This document shows positions 16,493 through 25,377 of a stretch of DNA of 45,431 nt, in pieces. The stretch is from NCBI GenBank assembly GCA_023435265.1, contig JAEYRZ010000051.1, positions 1 through 45,431 of the forward strand, given 5' to 3'. Within the stretch, counting starts at the first letter, position 1. Each line of letters opens with the position of its first letter. The notes beneath the pieces were generated by a model. That model searched no databases and was not told the DNA's origin. It worked only from the letters and a program-made list of their open reading frames with translations. The position numbers were made by a program, and so were the translations under genes. The stretch is from Pseudomonadota bacterium (GTDB lineage Bacteria; Desulfobacterota; Desulfobacteria; Desulfobacterales; Desulfosarcinaceae).

Positions 16493-17374
16493 TCACCTTT
16501 CATAAAGCAGGTGGAGCATATCGGCGAGCCCCGCCTCATAAGGGCGCCGTTTAATGCCGAAGCGGGCCTCGAGGCCGGCGCAGTCCAATACCGAGTAAGC
16601 CGGACGGGGCGCAGCCACGGGATATTCAGCGGTGCTGATCGGCAGGATATGCTGCACCCGGAAGTGATCATAGGCGCCCGCGATTTCGAAAATGCGGCGC
16701 GTGAAGCCGTACCAACTCACGACACCCGCATTGCAGAAATGATAGGTGCCCCAGCCGCCCGCCTTCAGAACGACATGCGCCGCGACAGCCAGCAGCGCGC
16801 CCGCCAGATCTCCGGAATAGGTGGGTGATCCGATCTGATCGTCCACCACGCGCAGTTCGTCGCGTTCCTTGCCGAGGCGCAGCATGGTTTTGACGAAATT
16901 CGGCCCATGGGCCCCGAACAACCAGGAGGTTCGGACGATGACATGCCGCTCGCACGCTTCCCGCACGGCCCGCTCACCTTCGGCCTTGCTCCGCCCGTAG
17001 ACACCCATCGGCGCAATCGGGTCGGACGGCCCGTAAGGATGCCGCTGCGAACCGTCGAAGACATAGTCCGTGGAGATGTGGATCAGGGTGATCTGCTTCG
17101 TTTGGCAAATGCGGGCCATACGGCCGACCGCATCGCGGTTGACGGAGAATGCGGTCTCCACTTCGCTTTCGGCGCGGTCCACGGCCGTGTAGGCCGCGGC
17201 GTTGATGATGACCGAAAGTTCGCCGGCCCGGTCGATCGTCTCCTCCAGATCGCGCGGGGAGGTGATGTCGCACTGCGGCAGATCTGCGCCCACGACGTCG
17301 ATCCCCTGCCGCGGCGCCTGCAGCATCAGGTCGCGTCCGAGCTGTCCGTTGCAGCCGAATACCAGCAGTTTCAT
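16493..17374 (-). CDS. rfbD: dTDP-4-dehydrorhamnose reductase-like (RfbD family)
   Basis: Short-chain dehydrogenase/reductase of the RmlD family. RmlD reduces dTDP-4-keto-L-rhamnose to dTDP-L-rhamnose with NAD(P)H in the cytoplasm. The Rossmann motif GCNGQLG, the NAAAYTAVDRAE block, STDYVFDG, the catalytic YxxxK in VYGRSKAEGE, and TSWLFG with DQIGSPTY are all present. The 293 residues match the family. Its ATG overlaps the manC stop by 4 bp, giving a clear two-gene operon. The rest of the dTDP-rhamnose pathway (rfbABC) is not in this window, so a related 4-keto-sugar reduction cannot be excluded. Confidence 0.9.
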   Translation of the reverse strand: MKLLVFGCNGQLGRDLMLQAPRQGIDVVGADLPQCDITSPRDLEETIDRAGELSVIINAAAYTAVDRAESEVETAFSVNRDAVGRMARICQTKQITLIHISTDYVFDGSQRHPYGPSDPIAPMGVYGRSKAEGERAVREACERHVIVRTSWLFGAHGPNFVKTMLRLGKERDELRVVDDQIGSPTYSGDLAGALLAVAAHVVLKAGGWGTYHFCNAGVVSWYGFTRRIFEIAGAYDHFRVQHILPISTAEYPVAAPRPAYSVLDCAGLEARFGIKRRPYEAGLADMLHLLYER

Positions 17375-18846
17375 GGCAATCCCGCGTTCTTTGAAGTGTT
17401 CGCCGCCTGCGAATCGTTATGCCGTCCGTAAACATCATCGAGACGCAGCAGGTCGTCTTCGCCGATATAGCTCCCGGTCTGGACTTCGACCAGTTCGAGG
17501 GGTATCCGGCCCGGGTTCTCCAGGCGGTGGATGGTTCCCGGCGGAATATAGGTGGATTGGTCTTCCTGGAGCAGAAAATGCTCCGAACCCCTGGTGACCA
17601 TGGCCGTACCCTTGACCACCACCCAATGCTCGGCACGGTGAATGTGCTTCTGGAGCGACAGTTTGGCCTGCGGCTTTACCGTAATGCGTTTGATCAGGAA
17701 GCGTTCGGCCACATCCATGTCTTCGTAAAAGCCCCAGGGCCGGTAGACTTTCTTATGGTTGAGCGTCTCGATCCGCTGCTGCGCTTTAAGGCGGTTGACC
17801 AGCGTTTTGACTTGCTGCACGTGATCGCGCGGCGCCACGAAAACAGCGTCCGCCGTCTCCACCACCACGTGATGGTCCAGCCCCACGGCGGTCACCAGGC
17901 GACTCGTGGCGTGGACGAAGGAATCGCGCACCTCCTGCAGGCAGACGTCCCCGTGCACCACATTCCGATCGCCGTCCTTGTCGCCGGCCTGCCACAAGGC
18001 TTCCCATGACCCCAGATCGTTCCATTCGCTGGAGAGCGCCACCATGACGCCCAGCCCGGTCTTCTCCATCACGGCGTAATCGATGGAGTCGGAAGGACAT
18101 TGCTCGAAAGCGGCCCGATCCAGGCGCAGAAAATCGAGGTCCGTACGTCCGCCGGCAACCGCCTGGCGGCAGGCGGCCAGTATCCGGGGGGCGCAGCGTT
18201 CGAGTTCGGCGAGCAGCACGTCGGCTGAAAACATGAACATGCCGCTGTTCCAGCAGTAGCGTCCCGATTGCACATAGGCCTGCGCTGTGGCCGGATCGGG
18301 TTTTTCGACAAACTGGGCGATCCGCCAGGCCGCGGTTTCCGCCGAATCTGCTTGCGGCCCCTCCAGGCGCCCGCCTTTCTCGATGTATCCGTAACCGGTC
18401 TCCGGTGTGCGCGGCTCGATCCCGAAGGTCACCAGAAACCCTTCCCGCGCGAGGGCGGCGCCTCGGACCGCCGTCGCGATCAATCCCGCCGGATCACGGA
18501 TGTAGTGATCGGCGGGAAGTGCCAGCAGAACTGCATCCGCGCGGCGCTCCGCCAGCAGGCCCGCCACGGCGAGCGCGGGCGCCGTGTTGCGGCCGACCGG
18601 CTCGAGCACGATGGCCTCCGGTTCGCACCCGATCGCGCGAAGCTGTTCGGCCACGATGAAGCGGTGCTCTTCGTTGCAGAGCAGAATCGGCTTGTCGAGG
18701 TCCGGAAGGTTCTTCAGGCGCAGCCATGTCTGCTGCAGGAGCGTACGGTCATCCGTGAGCCGCATGAACTGCTTGGGATAGAGTTCACGCGACAGCGGCC
18801 AGAGGCGCGTACCCGAACCGCCGGCCAAAATGACAGGAACGATCAT
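17371..18846 (-). CDS. manC: Mannose-1-phosphate guanylyltransferase / mannose-6-phosphate isomerase
   Basis: Bifunctional type II enzyme making GDP-mannose from mannose-1-phosphate and GTP, and interconverting mannose-6-phosphate and fructose-6-phosphate. The nucleotidyltransferase signature ILAGGSGTRLWPLSRELYPK is at the N-terminus and FVEKPD lies in mid-domain. The C-terminal cupin (about 360-480) carries the isomerase motifs RPWG, QKHIHRAEHWVVV and YIPPGTIHRLENPG. The 491 residues are normal for the fused form. A ggagag site precedes the ATG. It is first in an operon with rfbD and supplies sugar nucleotides for LPS, capsule or exopolysaccharide. Confidence 0.95.
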   Translation of the reverse strand: MIVPVILAGGSGTRLWPLSRELYPKQFMRLTDDRTLLQQTWLRLKNLPDLDKPILLCNEEHRFIVAEQLRAIGCEPEAIVLEPVGRNTAPALAVAGLLAERRADAVLLALPADHYIRDPAGLIATAVRGAALAREGFLVTFGIEPRTPETGYGYIEKGGRLEGPQADSAETAAWRIAQFVEKPDPATAQAYVQSGRYCWNSGMFMFSADVLLAELERCAPRILAACRQAVAGGRTDLDFLRLDRAAFEQCPSDSIDYAVMEKTGLGVMVALSSEWNDLGSWEALWQAGDKDGDRNVVHGDVCLQEVRDSFVHATSRLVTAVGLDHHVVVETADAVFVAPRDHVQQVKTLVNRLKAQQRIETLNHKKVYRPWGFYEDMDVAERFLIKRITVKPQAKLSLQKHIHRAEHWVVVKGTAMVTRGSEHFLLQEDQSTYIPPGTIHRLENPGRIPLELVEVQTGSYIGEDDLLRLDDVYGRHNDSQAANTSKNAGLP

Positions 18847-19123
18847 CTGATTTTCTCTCCACCGCTTGCTGGGTTTCGGTACATCCGAGCGGGTTGCTGC
18901 ATACGGGACCCGCTGCAGTCAAGTCATCCCTGGGCTGCATTCCGGCGGCAGAATAGAATCAGCCGTTCGGCTGGTCAAGGAGAATTTAAACCCAATTCCG
19001 GGGGTTGCAGCGGCTGCAGCATGCCGGTGAGGGCTGCGCACGCCGCCCGGCTTTGACCTGCCGCGGGAAATGCGCTATATCGCTGCCGTCGCAACGGGCC
19101 CTCGCTCCTGGAATTTGAATCCG

Positions 19124-20623
19124 ATGCTCAAAAGACTCCGCGGCCCTGGCTGGGCCCACACAACACTGCCCATACTGGCCGGATTGCTGCTGACCCAGAT
19201 GCTGGCCACTTTTTTCGTGTGGCAGTCGAATCTGCGCCTCTTCTCACAGGCCCAGGCTTTGACGGCGGCCGGCTGGCTGCCCCTGCCCGCCGGTTCTGCG
19301 GCGGCGCTGCTCAAAACCCCCGGTGCCGCACTGGGCGGCGGCCTGTTCTTCACCCTGAGCAGCGGCGCAGGGCTGGTGCTGGCGGCCTGGGCCGCGGTGC
19401 AGCTGCGCCGGCGCGTTTTGCGCGACGCCCGCGGCACGCTGCCCCTGCTGGGCCTCTTGTGGGCCGCGCTGCTCGTCGCCGCCAATGCGCGTGGATGGGT
19501 GTGGTTTCCCACGCTGCTCATATTGCTGCCGCCCGGCGTAACGGCCGGATTGACCTTGTGGGCGCTGAAACGCCGCGGCGTTCAGACCGGATGGCTGGGA
19601 GTGGTCCCGGTGGCGGTTCTGATCGCCCTGACGGCCCTGTGGTCGACCCGCCTGGACCAGCGGCTGTTCACGGCCATCCGCGACCACGTGCTGTTGTCCA
19701 ACCCGATCGGCCAGGGCGTCAACGATTTTTATTATCGTTACACCCTTCAGGCGGCGGAATTGTTCAAGTCGCTGGAACAAAAAACCATTCGCACCTGCAG
19801 AATTTCGGACGATCTGGACCCGGCCGCAGCCGTACGCCTGCGTGACCGTTTGAGCGCCGGCGACGTGCTTGCGATGCCTCCCGGCGTCCCGGCCGACCTC
19901 CGCATCCGAGGCGACGGAAGCGGCAAATTCGAGGCCGCCTTCCGCGACGGGCGCCTGACCCTCGATTCGGAACGCGAAACCGCGCCGGCGCTCTGGCTGC
20001 CGCGCCTCTCGGCGATGACCGATCATTTCGCCTTTTTTCGCCGGATCACCTTTTTCGGCCTGCTGATCGGATTTCCCGTCCTGCTCTACATGGGCGTTTA
20101 CGGGTGCCTGCGCTGGACCGCCGGAATCGTGCTCCGCCCCTCCGCAGCGACCCTGACGGCAGCCCTTTTGTGCCTGGCCGCCGGCGTTCTGCTCTACCTG
20201 CCGATGCTCGGCGGCCGGACCGTTCCATTTTCCGCGCACGATCTGAACGGCGCGCTCGCGGATGCGGGCCGGAACCGGCGGGTGGCGGCGCTGCGCTGGA
20301 TCGAAGACCATCGAATGGAGATCGCGGATTACCCGGCCTACCGCCCCCTGCTGGGCAGTCCGCACGTGGTGGAGCGCTATTGGCTGGCGCGCGCCATGGC
20401 ACCCAGCCGGTCGCATCAGATCCGCAGCGAACTGCTCGCCTTGATCGATGATCCGCAGCCCATCGTCGTCTGCCAGGCCTTCTATGCCCTGGGCAGACAG
20501 GGGGATCCGCGCGCCGTCGAACCGATCCGCGAACGGATTCTTAAATCGGATCACTGGTACACCCAGTGGTACGGCTATCGGGCCTTGAGAGGGTTGGGAT
20601 GGCGGCAAACCCCATCAGGATGA
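19124..20623 (+). CDS. Polytopic membrane protein with C-terminal HEAT-like repeats
   Basis: No family recognised with certainty. The protein (about 499 residues from the Met at 19124; an upstream ATG at 19070 is open too) has at least five hydrophobic segments in its N-terminal 180 residues and two more at about 320-390. Between them is a soluble loop with DDLDPAAAVRLRDRLSAGD. The C-terminal 130 residues look like HEAT/PBS-lyase helical repeats (ALIDDPQPIVVCQAFYALG; GDPRAVEPIRERI). The downstream CPBP protease gene starts inside its 3' end (25-bp overlap from the ATG), so the two are likely translated together and may act on the same membrane process. Confidence 0.72.
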   Translation: MLKRLRGPGWAHTTLPILAGLLLTQMLATFFVWQSNLRLFSQAQALTAAGWLPLPAGSAAALLKTPGAALGGGLFFTLSSGAGLVLAAWAAVQLRRRVLRDARGTLPLLGLLWAALLVAANARGWVWFPTLLILLPPGVTAGLTLWALKRRGVQTGWLGVVPVAVLIALTALWSTRLDQRLFTAIRDHVLLSNPIGQGVNDFYYRYTLQAAELFKSLEQKTIRTCRISDDLDPAAAVRLRDRLSAGDVLAMPPGVPADLRIRGDGSGKFEAAFRDGRLTLDSERETAPALWLPRLSAMTDHFAFFRRITFFGLLIGFPVLLYMGVYGCLRWTAGIVLRPSAATLTAALLCLAAGVLLYLPMLGGRTVPFSAHDLNGALADAGRNRRVAALRWIEDHRMEIADYPAYRPLLGSPHVVERYWLARAMAPSRSHQIRSELLALIDDPQPIVVCQAFYALGRQGDPRAVEPIRERILKSDHWYTQWYGYRALRGLGWRQTPSG

Positions 20624-21246
20624 ATACGGTCGCCTGGGCCCTGCTGCTGGTCACGGCCGCGGAGGTCGCCGCCTGGGCGGTTTTTCGGCTGCTCCAGCCC
20701 CCCGCAATGGCCGTTATGGGGGTGACGCGCCTGGTTCAGATTGCGGCCATGGCCTGGACCGTGACCGCCTTGGGCGGCGGTTTGCAGGCCATCGGCCTCT
20801 CCCACAGGACCGCGCTCGCGGGTTTCACCAGAGGCCTGGCGTGGTCCGCAGGCTTCGGAGCCGTCGCCGGCCTCGGCATGGGCGCACTCTACCTCTCCGG
20901 GCTGAATCCGCTGATGATGCTGCGCTCGCCTCTGCCTGCCGATCCTGTCAACCTGGCAGCCTTATTCCTGGTGGGCGCCTTGATCGCCCCGGTTGCGGAG
21001 GAGATCTGTTTCCGCGGCATTCTATACACCTATCTGCGCCGCTGGGGGTTCGTCCCGGCCCTGATCGGCAGTACGGCCCTGTTCGCCATCCTGCATTCGG
21101 TTCACGGCGTGCCGGTCATCCAGATCACGGGCGGGATCGTGTTTGCCGTCGCCTATGAAACCAGCCGCAACCTGATCGTGCCCATTACGCTCCACATCCT
21201 CGGCAACCTGGCGCTCTTCGCATTGTCGCTGCCGTTCTTCACCTGA
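20599..21246 (+). CDS. CPBP-family intramembrane metalloprotease (CAAX/Abi-type)
   Basis: Polytopic protein of the CPBP (Abi, MEROPS M79-like) family, 215 residues from the ATG at 20599, which has a gaggg site. A GTG at 20566 is an alternative. The family motifs are in order in the C-terminal half: EEICFRGIL (glutamates and Arg of motif 1), the His in LFAILHS (motif 2) and LHILGN (motif 3). Six or so membrane helices are apparent. The related eukaryotic Rce1 cleaves prenylated proteins. Bacterial members have varied, mostly unknown substrates. It is coupled with the upstream membrane protein and converges on cobT with only 2 bp between stop codons. Confidence 0.87.
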   Translation: MAANPIRMNTVAWALLLVTAAEVAAWAVFRLLQPPAMAVMGVTRLVQIAAMAWTVTALGGGLQAIGLSHRTALAGFTRGLAWSAGFGAVAGLGMGALYLSGLNPLMMLRSPLPADPVNLAALFLVGALIAPVAEEICFRGILYTYLRRWGFVPALIGSTALFAILHSVHGVPVIQITGGIVFAVAYETSRNLIVPITLHILGNLALFALSLPFFT

Positions 21247-21248
21247 TC

Positions 21249-22322
21249 TCATCCACCGGCCACGCCCGCCTGTTCGAAGGTCATCACTTCGTTGAAGACG
21301 CGCACGGCGCCGGAAACCACCTCCATGGCCATGGCAGCGCCGGTGCCTTCACCCAGACGCATGCCCAGATCGAGAATGGGTTTCAACCCCAGGTGACGCA
21401 GCATGATTCGATGCCCCGGCTCTTCGGATTGATGGCCGGCGAAAAGGTAATCCACCACCCGCGGACACAGGGTTTGGGCGATCAACGCGCCGGCGGTGGA
21501 GATGAATCCATCGACCATGACTGCCTTGCGATAATAGCCCCCGGCCAATATCAGGCCGGCCAGGCCGCCGATTTCGAAACCACCCACTTTGGCCAGCACA
21601 TCCAATCCATCGGCGGGCGTCGGCTGGTTGGCTGCGATGCCCTGGGCGATGAGCGCTTTTTTGCACGCCAGGGCCGCATCATTCACGCCGGTGCCGCGCC
21701 CCACCATGTCATCCAGCCCGGCGCCGGTGATCACGGCACCGATCGCCGCCGAAGGCGTGGTGTTGGCGATTCCCATGTCACCGGTGCACAACACCTTCAG
21801 GCCCGCTTCGAAGCGCTCGGCGGCGTGCGCGAAACCTTTCAGCACCGCCTGCTCGGCCTGCTCCCGGCTCATGGCCGGACCCTTTGAAAAATCGGCCGTT
21901 CCGCGGCCGATCTTGCTTACCTTGAAGTTCCCGCCCGCCCCTTCCGTCGGGACGATGTCCGGGATGATTCCCATGTCCACCACCCATACCGCCGCATTCA
22001 CATGCCGGGCGATCGCATTGACCCCGGCACCGCCCGCCAGAAAGGTTCTCACCATGGCTCCGGTCACCTCCTGGGGAAAGGCGCTCACCCCGGCGCGGGC
22101 GATTCCGTGATCGCCGGCCATCACCAGCACACCGCGCGGCGCGAAACTCGGCGAAAGCGTTTCCTGTATGGCGCACAACCGTTCGGCAAGATCATGAAGC
22201 CGCCCCAGCGCGCGCGGCGGCATAACCAACTGCGCCGTCCGCCGGCGGGCCTTTTCGATCCAGGCCGTGTCGAGCGGGCGGATCCCGGCGATAATCTCGG
22301 ACAAAGACTCGGGTCGCTGCAT
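21249..22322 (-). CDS. cobT: Nicotinate-nucleotide:dimethylbenzimidazole phosphoribosyltransferase
   Basis: CobT activates the lower-ligand base in cobalamin synthesis by transferring phosphoribose from nicotinate mononucleotide to 5,6-dimethylbenzimidazole or a similar base. Conserved blocks are VMAGDHGIARAGVSAFPQEV, CTGDMGIANTTPSAAI, DGFISTAGALIA and the C-terminal GEGTGAAMAM with the catalytic Glu. The 357 residues are typical. ATG 22322 has an aaaggag site. The transcript leader contains a cobalamin riboswitch and terminator, so expression should fall when B12 is plentiful. No other cob genes lie in the window. Confidence 0.96.
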   Translation of the reverse strand: MQRPESLSEIIAGIRPLDTAWIEKARRRTAQLVMPPRALGRLHDLAERLCAIQETLSPSFAPRGVLVMAGDHGIARAGVSAFPQEVTGAMVRTFLAGGAGVNAIARHVNAAVWVVDMGIIPDIVPTEGAGGNFKVSKIGRGTADFSKGPAMSREQAEQAVLKGFAHAAERFEAGLKVLCTGDMGIANTTPSAAIGAVITGAGLDDMVGRGTGVNDAALACKKALIAQGIAANQPTPADGLDVLAKVGGFEIGGLAGLILAGGYYRKAVMVDGFISTAGALIAQTLCPRVVDYLFAGHQSEEPGHRIMLRHLGLKPILDLGMRLGEGTGAAMAMEVVSGAVRVFNEVMTFEQAGVAGG

Positions 22323-22425
22323 TTCGTTCTCCTTTCCGCAATTCTACGATTCATGGACAATTCGTGACGGCTGCGCGATGCAGCGCGCAGCGCCGGAACC
22401 GGCATTCCGACCGGGCCGCACCACG

Positions 22426-22457
22426 AAAAAAGCCCCAGGCTGAACCAGCCTGGGGCT
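22426..22457 (-). terminator. Rho-independent terminator in the cobT leader
   Basis: Read on the minus strand, agccccaggctg (22457-22446), a 3-nt loop and its exact 12-bp complement (22442-22431) are followed by a run of six T (22431-22426). It stands between the B12 riboswitch and cobT, about 100 bp ahead of the start codon. This is the expected expression platform for transcription attenuation. Confidence 0.9.
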
Positions 22458-22469
22458 TTACCATCACCC

Positions 22470-22662
22470 GTGGCGGTGCGTGTCCGGCAGGTCTTCTGGC
22501 TTCCCCGCTTTCACGGCGGCCTTCCCATTGCCCGACGACAACAGTGGCGCACATGGCCGCGAAAGTTCCCTCCGCATCGCGGAGGGCGAGGTTACAGCGG
22601 TGGGTCCGCGCCGGAATTGCACCGGCTTCCCTGTTCGCCCGCAAGGGGACCGAACATGCCCG
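22470..22662 (-). promoter_or_regulatory. Cobalamin (B12) riboswitch upstream of cobT
   Basis: The minus strand carries the cobalamin riboswitch core: AAGCCGGTGCAATTCCGGC-like P3/P4 segment (about 22628-22608), CGCTGTAACC (about 22600-22590), the L5-like GCCACTG (22548-22542) and the B12 box AGCCAGAAGACCTGCC (22501-22486). Size (about 190 nt) and motif order match the family. The terminator lies just downstream, then cobT. By family knowledge, adenosylcobalamin or a related cobamide binding favours termination. Confidence 0.95.
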
Positions 22663-22679
22663 ATTTGATCTTTCCGCTA

Positions 22680-22706
22680 ACTATCCAAGGGAGGGCGGCC
22701 TGTCAA
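22680..22706 (-). promoter_or_regulatory. Possible sigma70 promoter for riboswitch/cobT
   Basis: On the minus strand a perfect -35 hexamer TTGACA (22706-22701) is followed after 15 bp by GATAGT (22685-22680), matching 4 of 6 -10 bases. The spacing is short, but the site lies just upstream of the riboswitch, where the promoter is expected. Confidence 0.5.
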
Positions 22707-22751
22707 CAGGTTAAAAGGGAACGGCGATCGCGTGTAGATGTGACACTCAAA

Positions 22752-22883
22752 CGGTATCGGGTCGGTGTCGGTATCGGGGTCGCAATCGCCATCGCAACGT
22801 GCCGCTAAAATACCGCCACTGAACCGGACCATGCCGGCGCCATTGTTCGATACCGATAGCGATACCGACACCGACCCCGATAT
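22752..22883. repeat. Dispersed palindromic element, copy A (TCGG-hexamer arms)
   Basis: Two arms made of 6-bp periodic units (tcggnatcgg-like) face each other: cggtatcgggtcggtgtcgg at 22752 onward, and on the right (22848-22883) a stretch whose reverse complement begins atatcggggtcggtgtcggt. Between them is a unique centre (about 22795-22850). A homologous element, with related arms and a partly matching centre in inverted orientation, occurs at 29672-29800. It lies between the divergent cobT leader and korD promoter. Confidence 0.75.
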
Positions 22884-22959
22884 GAAACTCCATTCATCGC
22901 AGGCGAGCATTTCAGATACCCGAAAAACGAATGCATTTCGTTCTCGAGGTCCTTTACTG

Positions 22960-22988
22960 TTGCATTCTCGATCGAATTTCTCTAGAAT
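22960..22988 (+). promoter_or_regulatory. Sigma70-type promoter for the kor operon
   Basis: TTGCAT (22960-22965), a 17-bp spacer and TAGAAT (22983-22988): 5 of 6 matches to both consensus hexamers at ideal spacing. It is about 110 bp upstream of the korD start, in otherwise non-coding DNA. Confidence 0.65.
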
Positions 22989-23100
22989 CGCCGTTCCACT
23001 GCTGTGGCAAGCGGGAACGATGTTTCAAGGGGCAGGCATTCCGCCGCCCTGCAAAGTTCGCTTCGCTTGAGTAAATGACCTGTGAACAGGTGAGGAAAAC

Positions 23101-23313
23101 ATGGCTCGTCCCAAACTCAAACAGATTTGTATTAACCACGAATGGTGCAAGGGCTGCGGTATCTGCGTCGAATTCTGCCCCAAGAATGTTCTGGCCCTCA
23201 ATGCGCAGGATAAGGCGGAAGTCGCCCGCCCCGAGGATTGTATCGCATGTCGGTTGTGCGAACTGCGCTGCCCGGATCTGGCCGTTACGGTGATTCTCGA
23301 AGACGCGGAATAA
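23101..23313 (+). CDS. korD: 2-oxoacid:ferredoxin oxidoreductase delta subunit (ferredoxin-like)
   Basis: A 70-residue 2[4Fe-4S] protein with the two cluster motifs CKGCGICVEFCPKNV and CIACRLCELRCPD. It is the electron-carrying subunit of a four-subunit 2-oxoglutarate (or related 2-oxoacid) oxidoreductase and passes electrons to free ferredoxin. It is first in the operon D-A-B-C, the same order as oorDABC of epsilonproteobacteria. A gtgagg ribosome-binding site precedes the ATG. Confidence 0.93.
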   Translation: MARPKLKQICINHEWCKGCGICVEFCPKNVLALNAQDKAEVARPEDCIACRLCELRCPDLAVTVILEDAE

Positions 23314-23342
23314 CGCGAAGATAACCCAGGAGTTGATCATAT

Positions 23343-24491
23343 ATGGCACCCCAAATCAGATTCGTTCAAGGCAATGAGGCCTGCGTCGAAGGCGCCTTGT
23401 ACGCCGGGCTCAATTTCTTCGCCGGGTACCCGATTACGCCCTCGACCGAAATCGCCGAGCACCTGGCTTCGCGGCTGCCCCAGCGCGGCGGCAAATTCAT
23501 CCAGATGGAAGACGAAATCGCCTCGATCTGCGCCATCATCGGCGCCTCTCTGACCGGACACAAAGTGCTGACCGCCACCAGCGGCCCCGGCTTTTCGCTG
23601 ATGCAGGAAGCACTCGGCTATGCGGTCATGGCGGAAATCCCGTGCGTGATCGTCAACGTTCAGCGCGGCGGCCCCTCGACCGGCATTCCCACCCACATCA
23701 GCCAGGGGGACGTGAACCAGGCGCGCTGGGGAACCCACGGCGACCATTCGATCATCGCCCTGACGGCATCGAACCACCAGGATGTCTTCGCCATGACGGT
23801 CGAAGCCTTCAACATGGCCGAAACCTACCGCACGCCGGTGATCCTGCTGTTCGACGAGGTGGTCGGCCACATGCGCGAACGCCTGGTCATGCCCGAACCC
23901 GGTGAAATCCATCTGGTGGAGCGGTTGCACACATCGGTCAAGGAGGGCGTCGATTACCATCCGTATCTGCCCCGCGAGGACGGTCGCCTGCCCATGTCCG
24001 ATTTCGGCGGCGTTCACCGGTACAACGTCACCGGGCTGTATCACGACATGTGGGGCTTTCCTTCCGACAATCCCAAAGTCGTGCACGGGCTGATCCGCCA
24101 CTTGGTGGACAAAATCGAAAACAACGTCAATGCCATCGCGCGCCACAAGGAGTATTACCTCGAAGACGCCCGGACGATTCTCATCTCGTACGGCGCCACG
24201 GCCCGCTCGGCGTTGCACGTGGTGGAGAGCCTGCGCAGGAAAGGCCAGCATTTCGGATTGCTCGAACTGCAGACCCTGTGGCCTTTCCCCAGCGACATGA
24301 TCCGGGAGAAATGCGCGCAGGCCAAGCAGATCATTGTGGTCGAAATGAACATGGGACAGGTTTGCCGCGAGGTGCAGCGCTCGGTCACGAATCCCGAACG
24401 GGTCTTCCTGGCCAACCGCATCGACGGGGTTTTCATCACGCCCACCGATATCCGGCAGACGCTGCGGCTCATCGAAGGCCGGGGTGTTTAG
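23343..24491 (+). CDS. korA: 2-oxoglutarate:ferredoxin oxidoreductase alpha subunit
   Basis: KorA/OorA-type subunit, 382 residues. The pyrimidine-binding domain begins with GNEACVEGALYAGLNFFAGY and has the YPITPSTEI motif. Other conserved blocks are the GPGFSLMQEA loop, NVQRGGPSTGIPT and the C-terminal VVEMNMGQVCREV typical of the transketolase-C-like domain. It lacks the fused gamma domain, which is a separate gene (korC). It forms the heterotetramer with KorB, C and D and oxidatively decarboxylates, or in reverse reductively makes, a 2-oxoacid with CoA. 2-Oxoglutarate is the best guess from family; branched-chain 2-oxoacids remain possible. Confidence 0.92.
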   Translation: MAPQIRFVQGNEACVEGALYAGLNFFAGYPITPSTEIAEHLASRLPQRGGKFIQMEDEIASICAIIGASLTGHKVLTATSGPGFSLMQEALGYAVMAEIPCVIVNVQRGGPSTGIPTHISQGDVNQARWGTHGDHSIIALTASNHQDVFAMTVEAFNMAETYRTPVILLFDEVVGHMRERLVMPEPGEIHLVERLHTSVKEGVDYHPYLPREDGRLPMSDFGGVHRYNVTGLYHDMWGFPSDNPKVVHGLIRHLVDKIENNVNAIARHKEYYLEDARTILISYGATARSALHVVESLRRKGQHFGLLELQTLWPFPSDMIREKCAQAKQIIVVEMNMGQVCREVQRSVTNPERVFLANRIDGVFITPTDIRQTLRLIEGRGV

Positions 24492-24522
24492 ACTCTCGAT
24501 TGCACGACCAAAAGGCGGAACT

Positions 24523-25329
24523 ATGTCAATTCAAAAATACATACGCGAACGGTTTTTCCCCCACATGTGGTGCCCGGGCTGCGGACACGGCATCGTTCTG
24601 AACAACATGCTGCGCGCCATCGGCTCCCTGGGCATGAGCCGCAACGAAATCGTGATGGTTTCGGGAATCGGCTGCTCCTCGCGCATCTCCGGCTACGTGG
24701 ATTTTCACACGCTGCATACGCTGCACGGCCGCGCCCTGGCGTTTGCAACCGGCGTCAAGTTGAGCAAACCCGAATTGAATGTGATCGTGCCCATGGGCGA
24801 CGGCGATGCGCTGGCCATCGGCGGCAACCATTTCATCCATGCGGCGCGGCGCAACATCGACATCACGGCCATCGTGATGAACAACCGCATCTACGGCATG
24901 ACCGGCGGGCAGTATTCACCCCTGACGGGCTATGGCTGCATGGCCACCACCGCGCCCTTCTCCAACATCGACCAGGACTTCGATGTCGTCGCCCTGGCCA
25001 CAGCCGCGGGCGCGACCTTCGTGGCGCGCACGACGACCTATCATGTTCAGCAGATGACCGACATCATCCGCCAGGCCATCCTGCACGAAGGCTTCTCCGT
25101 TGTCGAAATTCTGTCGCAGTGCCCCACCTACTTCGGCCGCAAGAACAAAATCGGCGGACCGGTGGAGATGATGAAGTACTTTAAGGACGCTACGACCCCG
25201 ATCGGCTCCAAGGCCAAGCAGGAGAACCCCAAACTGATCGAACGCGGCATTTTCGTCCAGAAGGAACAGCCCGAATACTGCGCCGAATACGCCAAGGTGA
25301 TGCAGCGCGCCATGGCGCAAAAGGCATGA
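24523..25329 (+). CDS. korB: 2-oxoglutarate:ferredoxin oxidoreductase beta subunit (TPP-binding)
   Basis: Thiamine-diphosphate and [4Fe-4S]-binding subunit, about 268 residues from the ATG at 24523, which has a ggcgg site. The open frame reaches back to a GTG in korA. Motifs are MWCPGCGHGI with cluster Cys residues, GIGCSSRI, the GDGDALAIGGNHFIHAARRN thiamine-binding segment with NNRIYGMTGGQ, and SQCPTYFGRKN with a further Cys. The reaction couples 2-oxoacid decarboxylation to reduction of ferredoxin with CoA transfer. It sits between korA and korC in one transcript. Confidence 0.94.
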   Translation: MSIQKYIRERFFPHMWCPGCGHGIVLNNMLRAIGSLGMSRNEIVMVSGIGCSSRISGYVDFHTLHTLHGRALAFATGVKLSKPELNVIVPMGDGDALAIGGNHFIHAARRNIDITAIVMNNRIYGMTGGQYSPLTGYGCMATTAPFSNIDQDFDVVALATAAGATFVARTTTYHVQQMTDIIRQAILHEGFSVVEILSQCPTYFGRKNKIGGPVEMMKYFKDATTPIGSKAKQENPKLIERGIFVQKEQPEYCAEYAKVMQRAMAQKA

Positions 25330-25377
25330 GTCCGCGGCGGCGCACGGTTATTACGTCAATTGCAAGGTGAACGGGAT

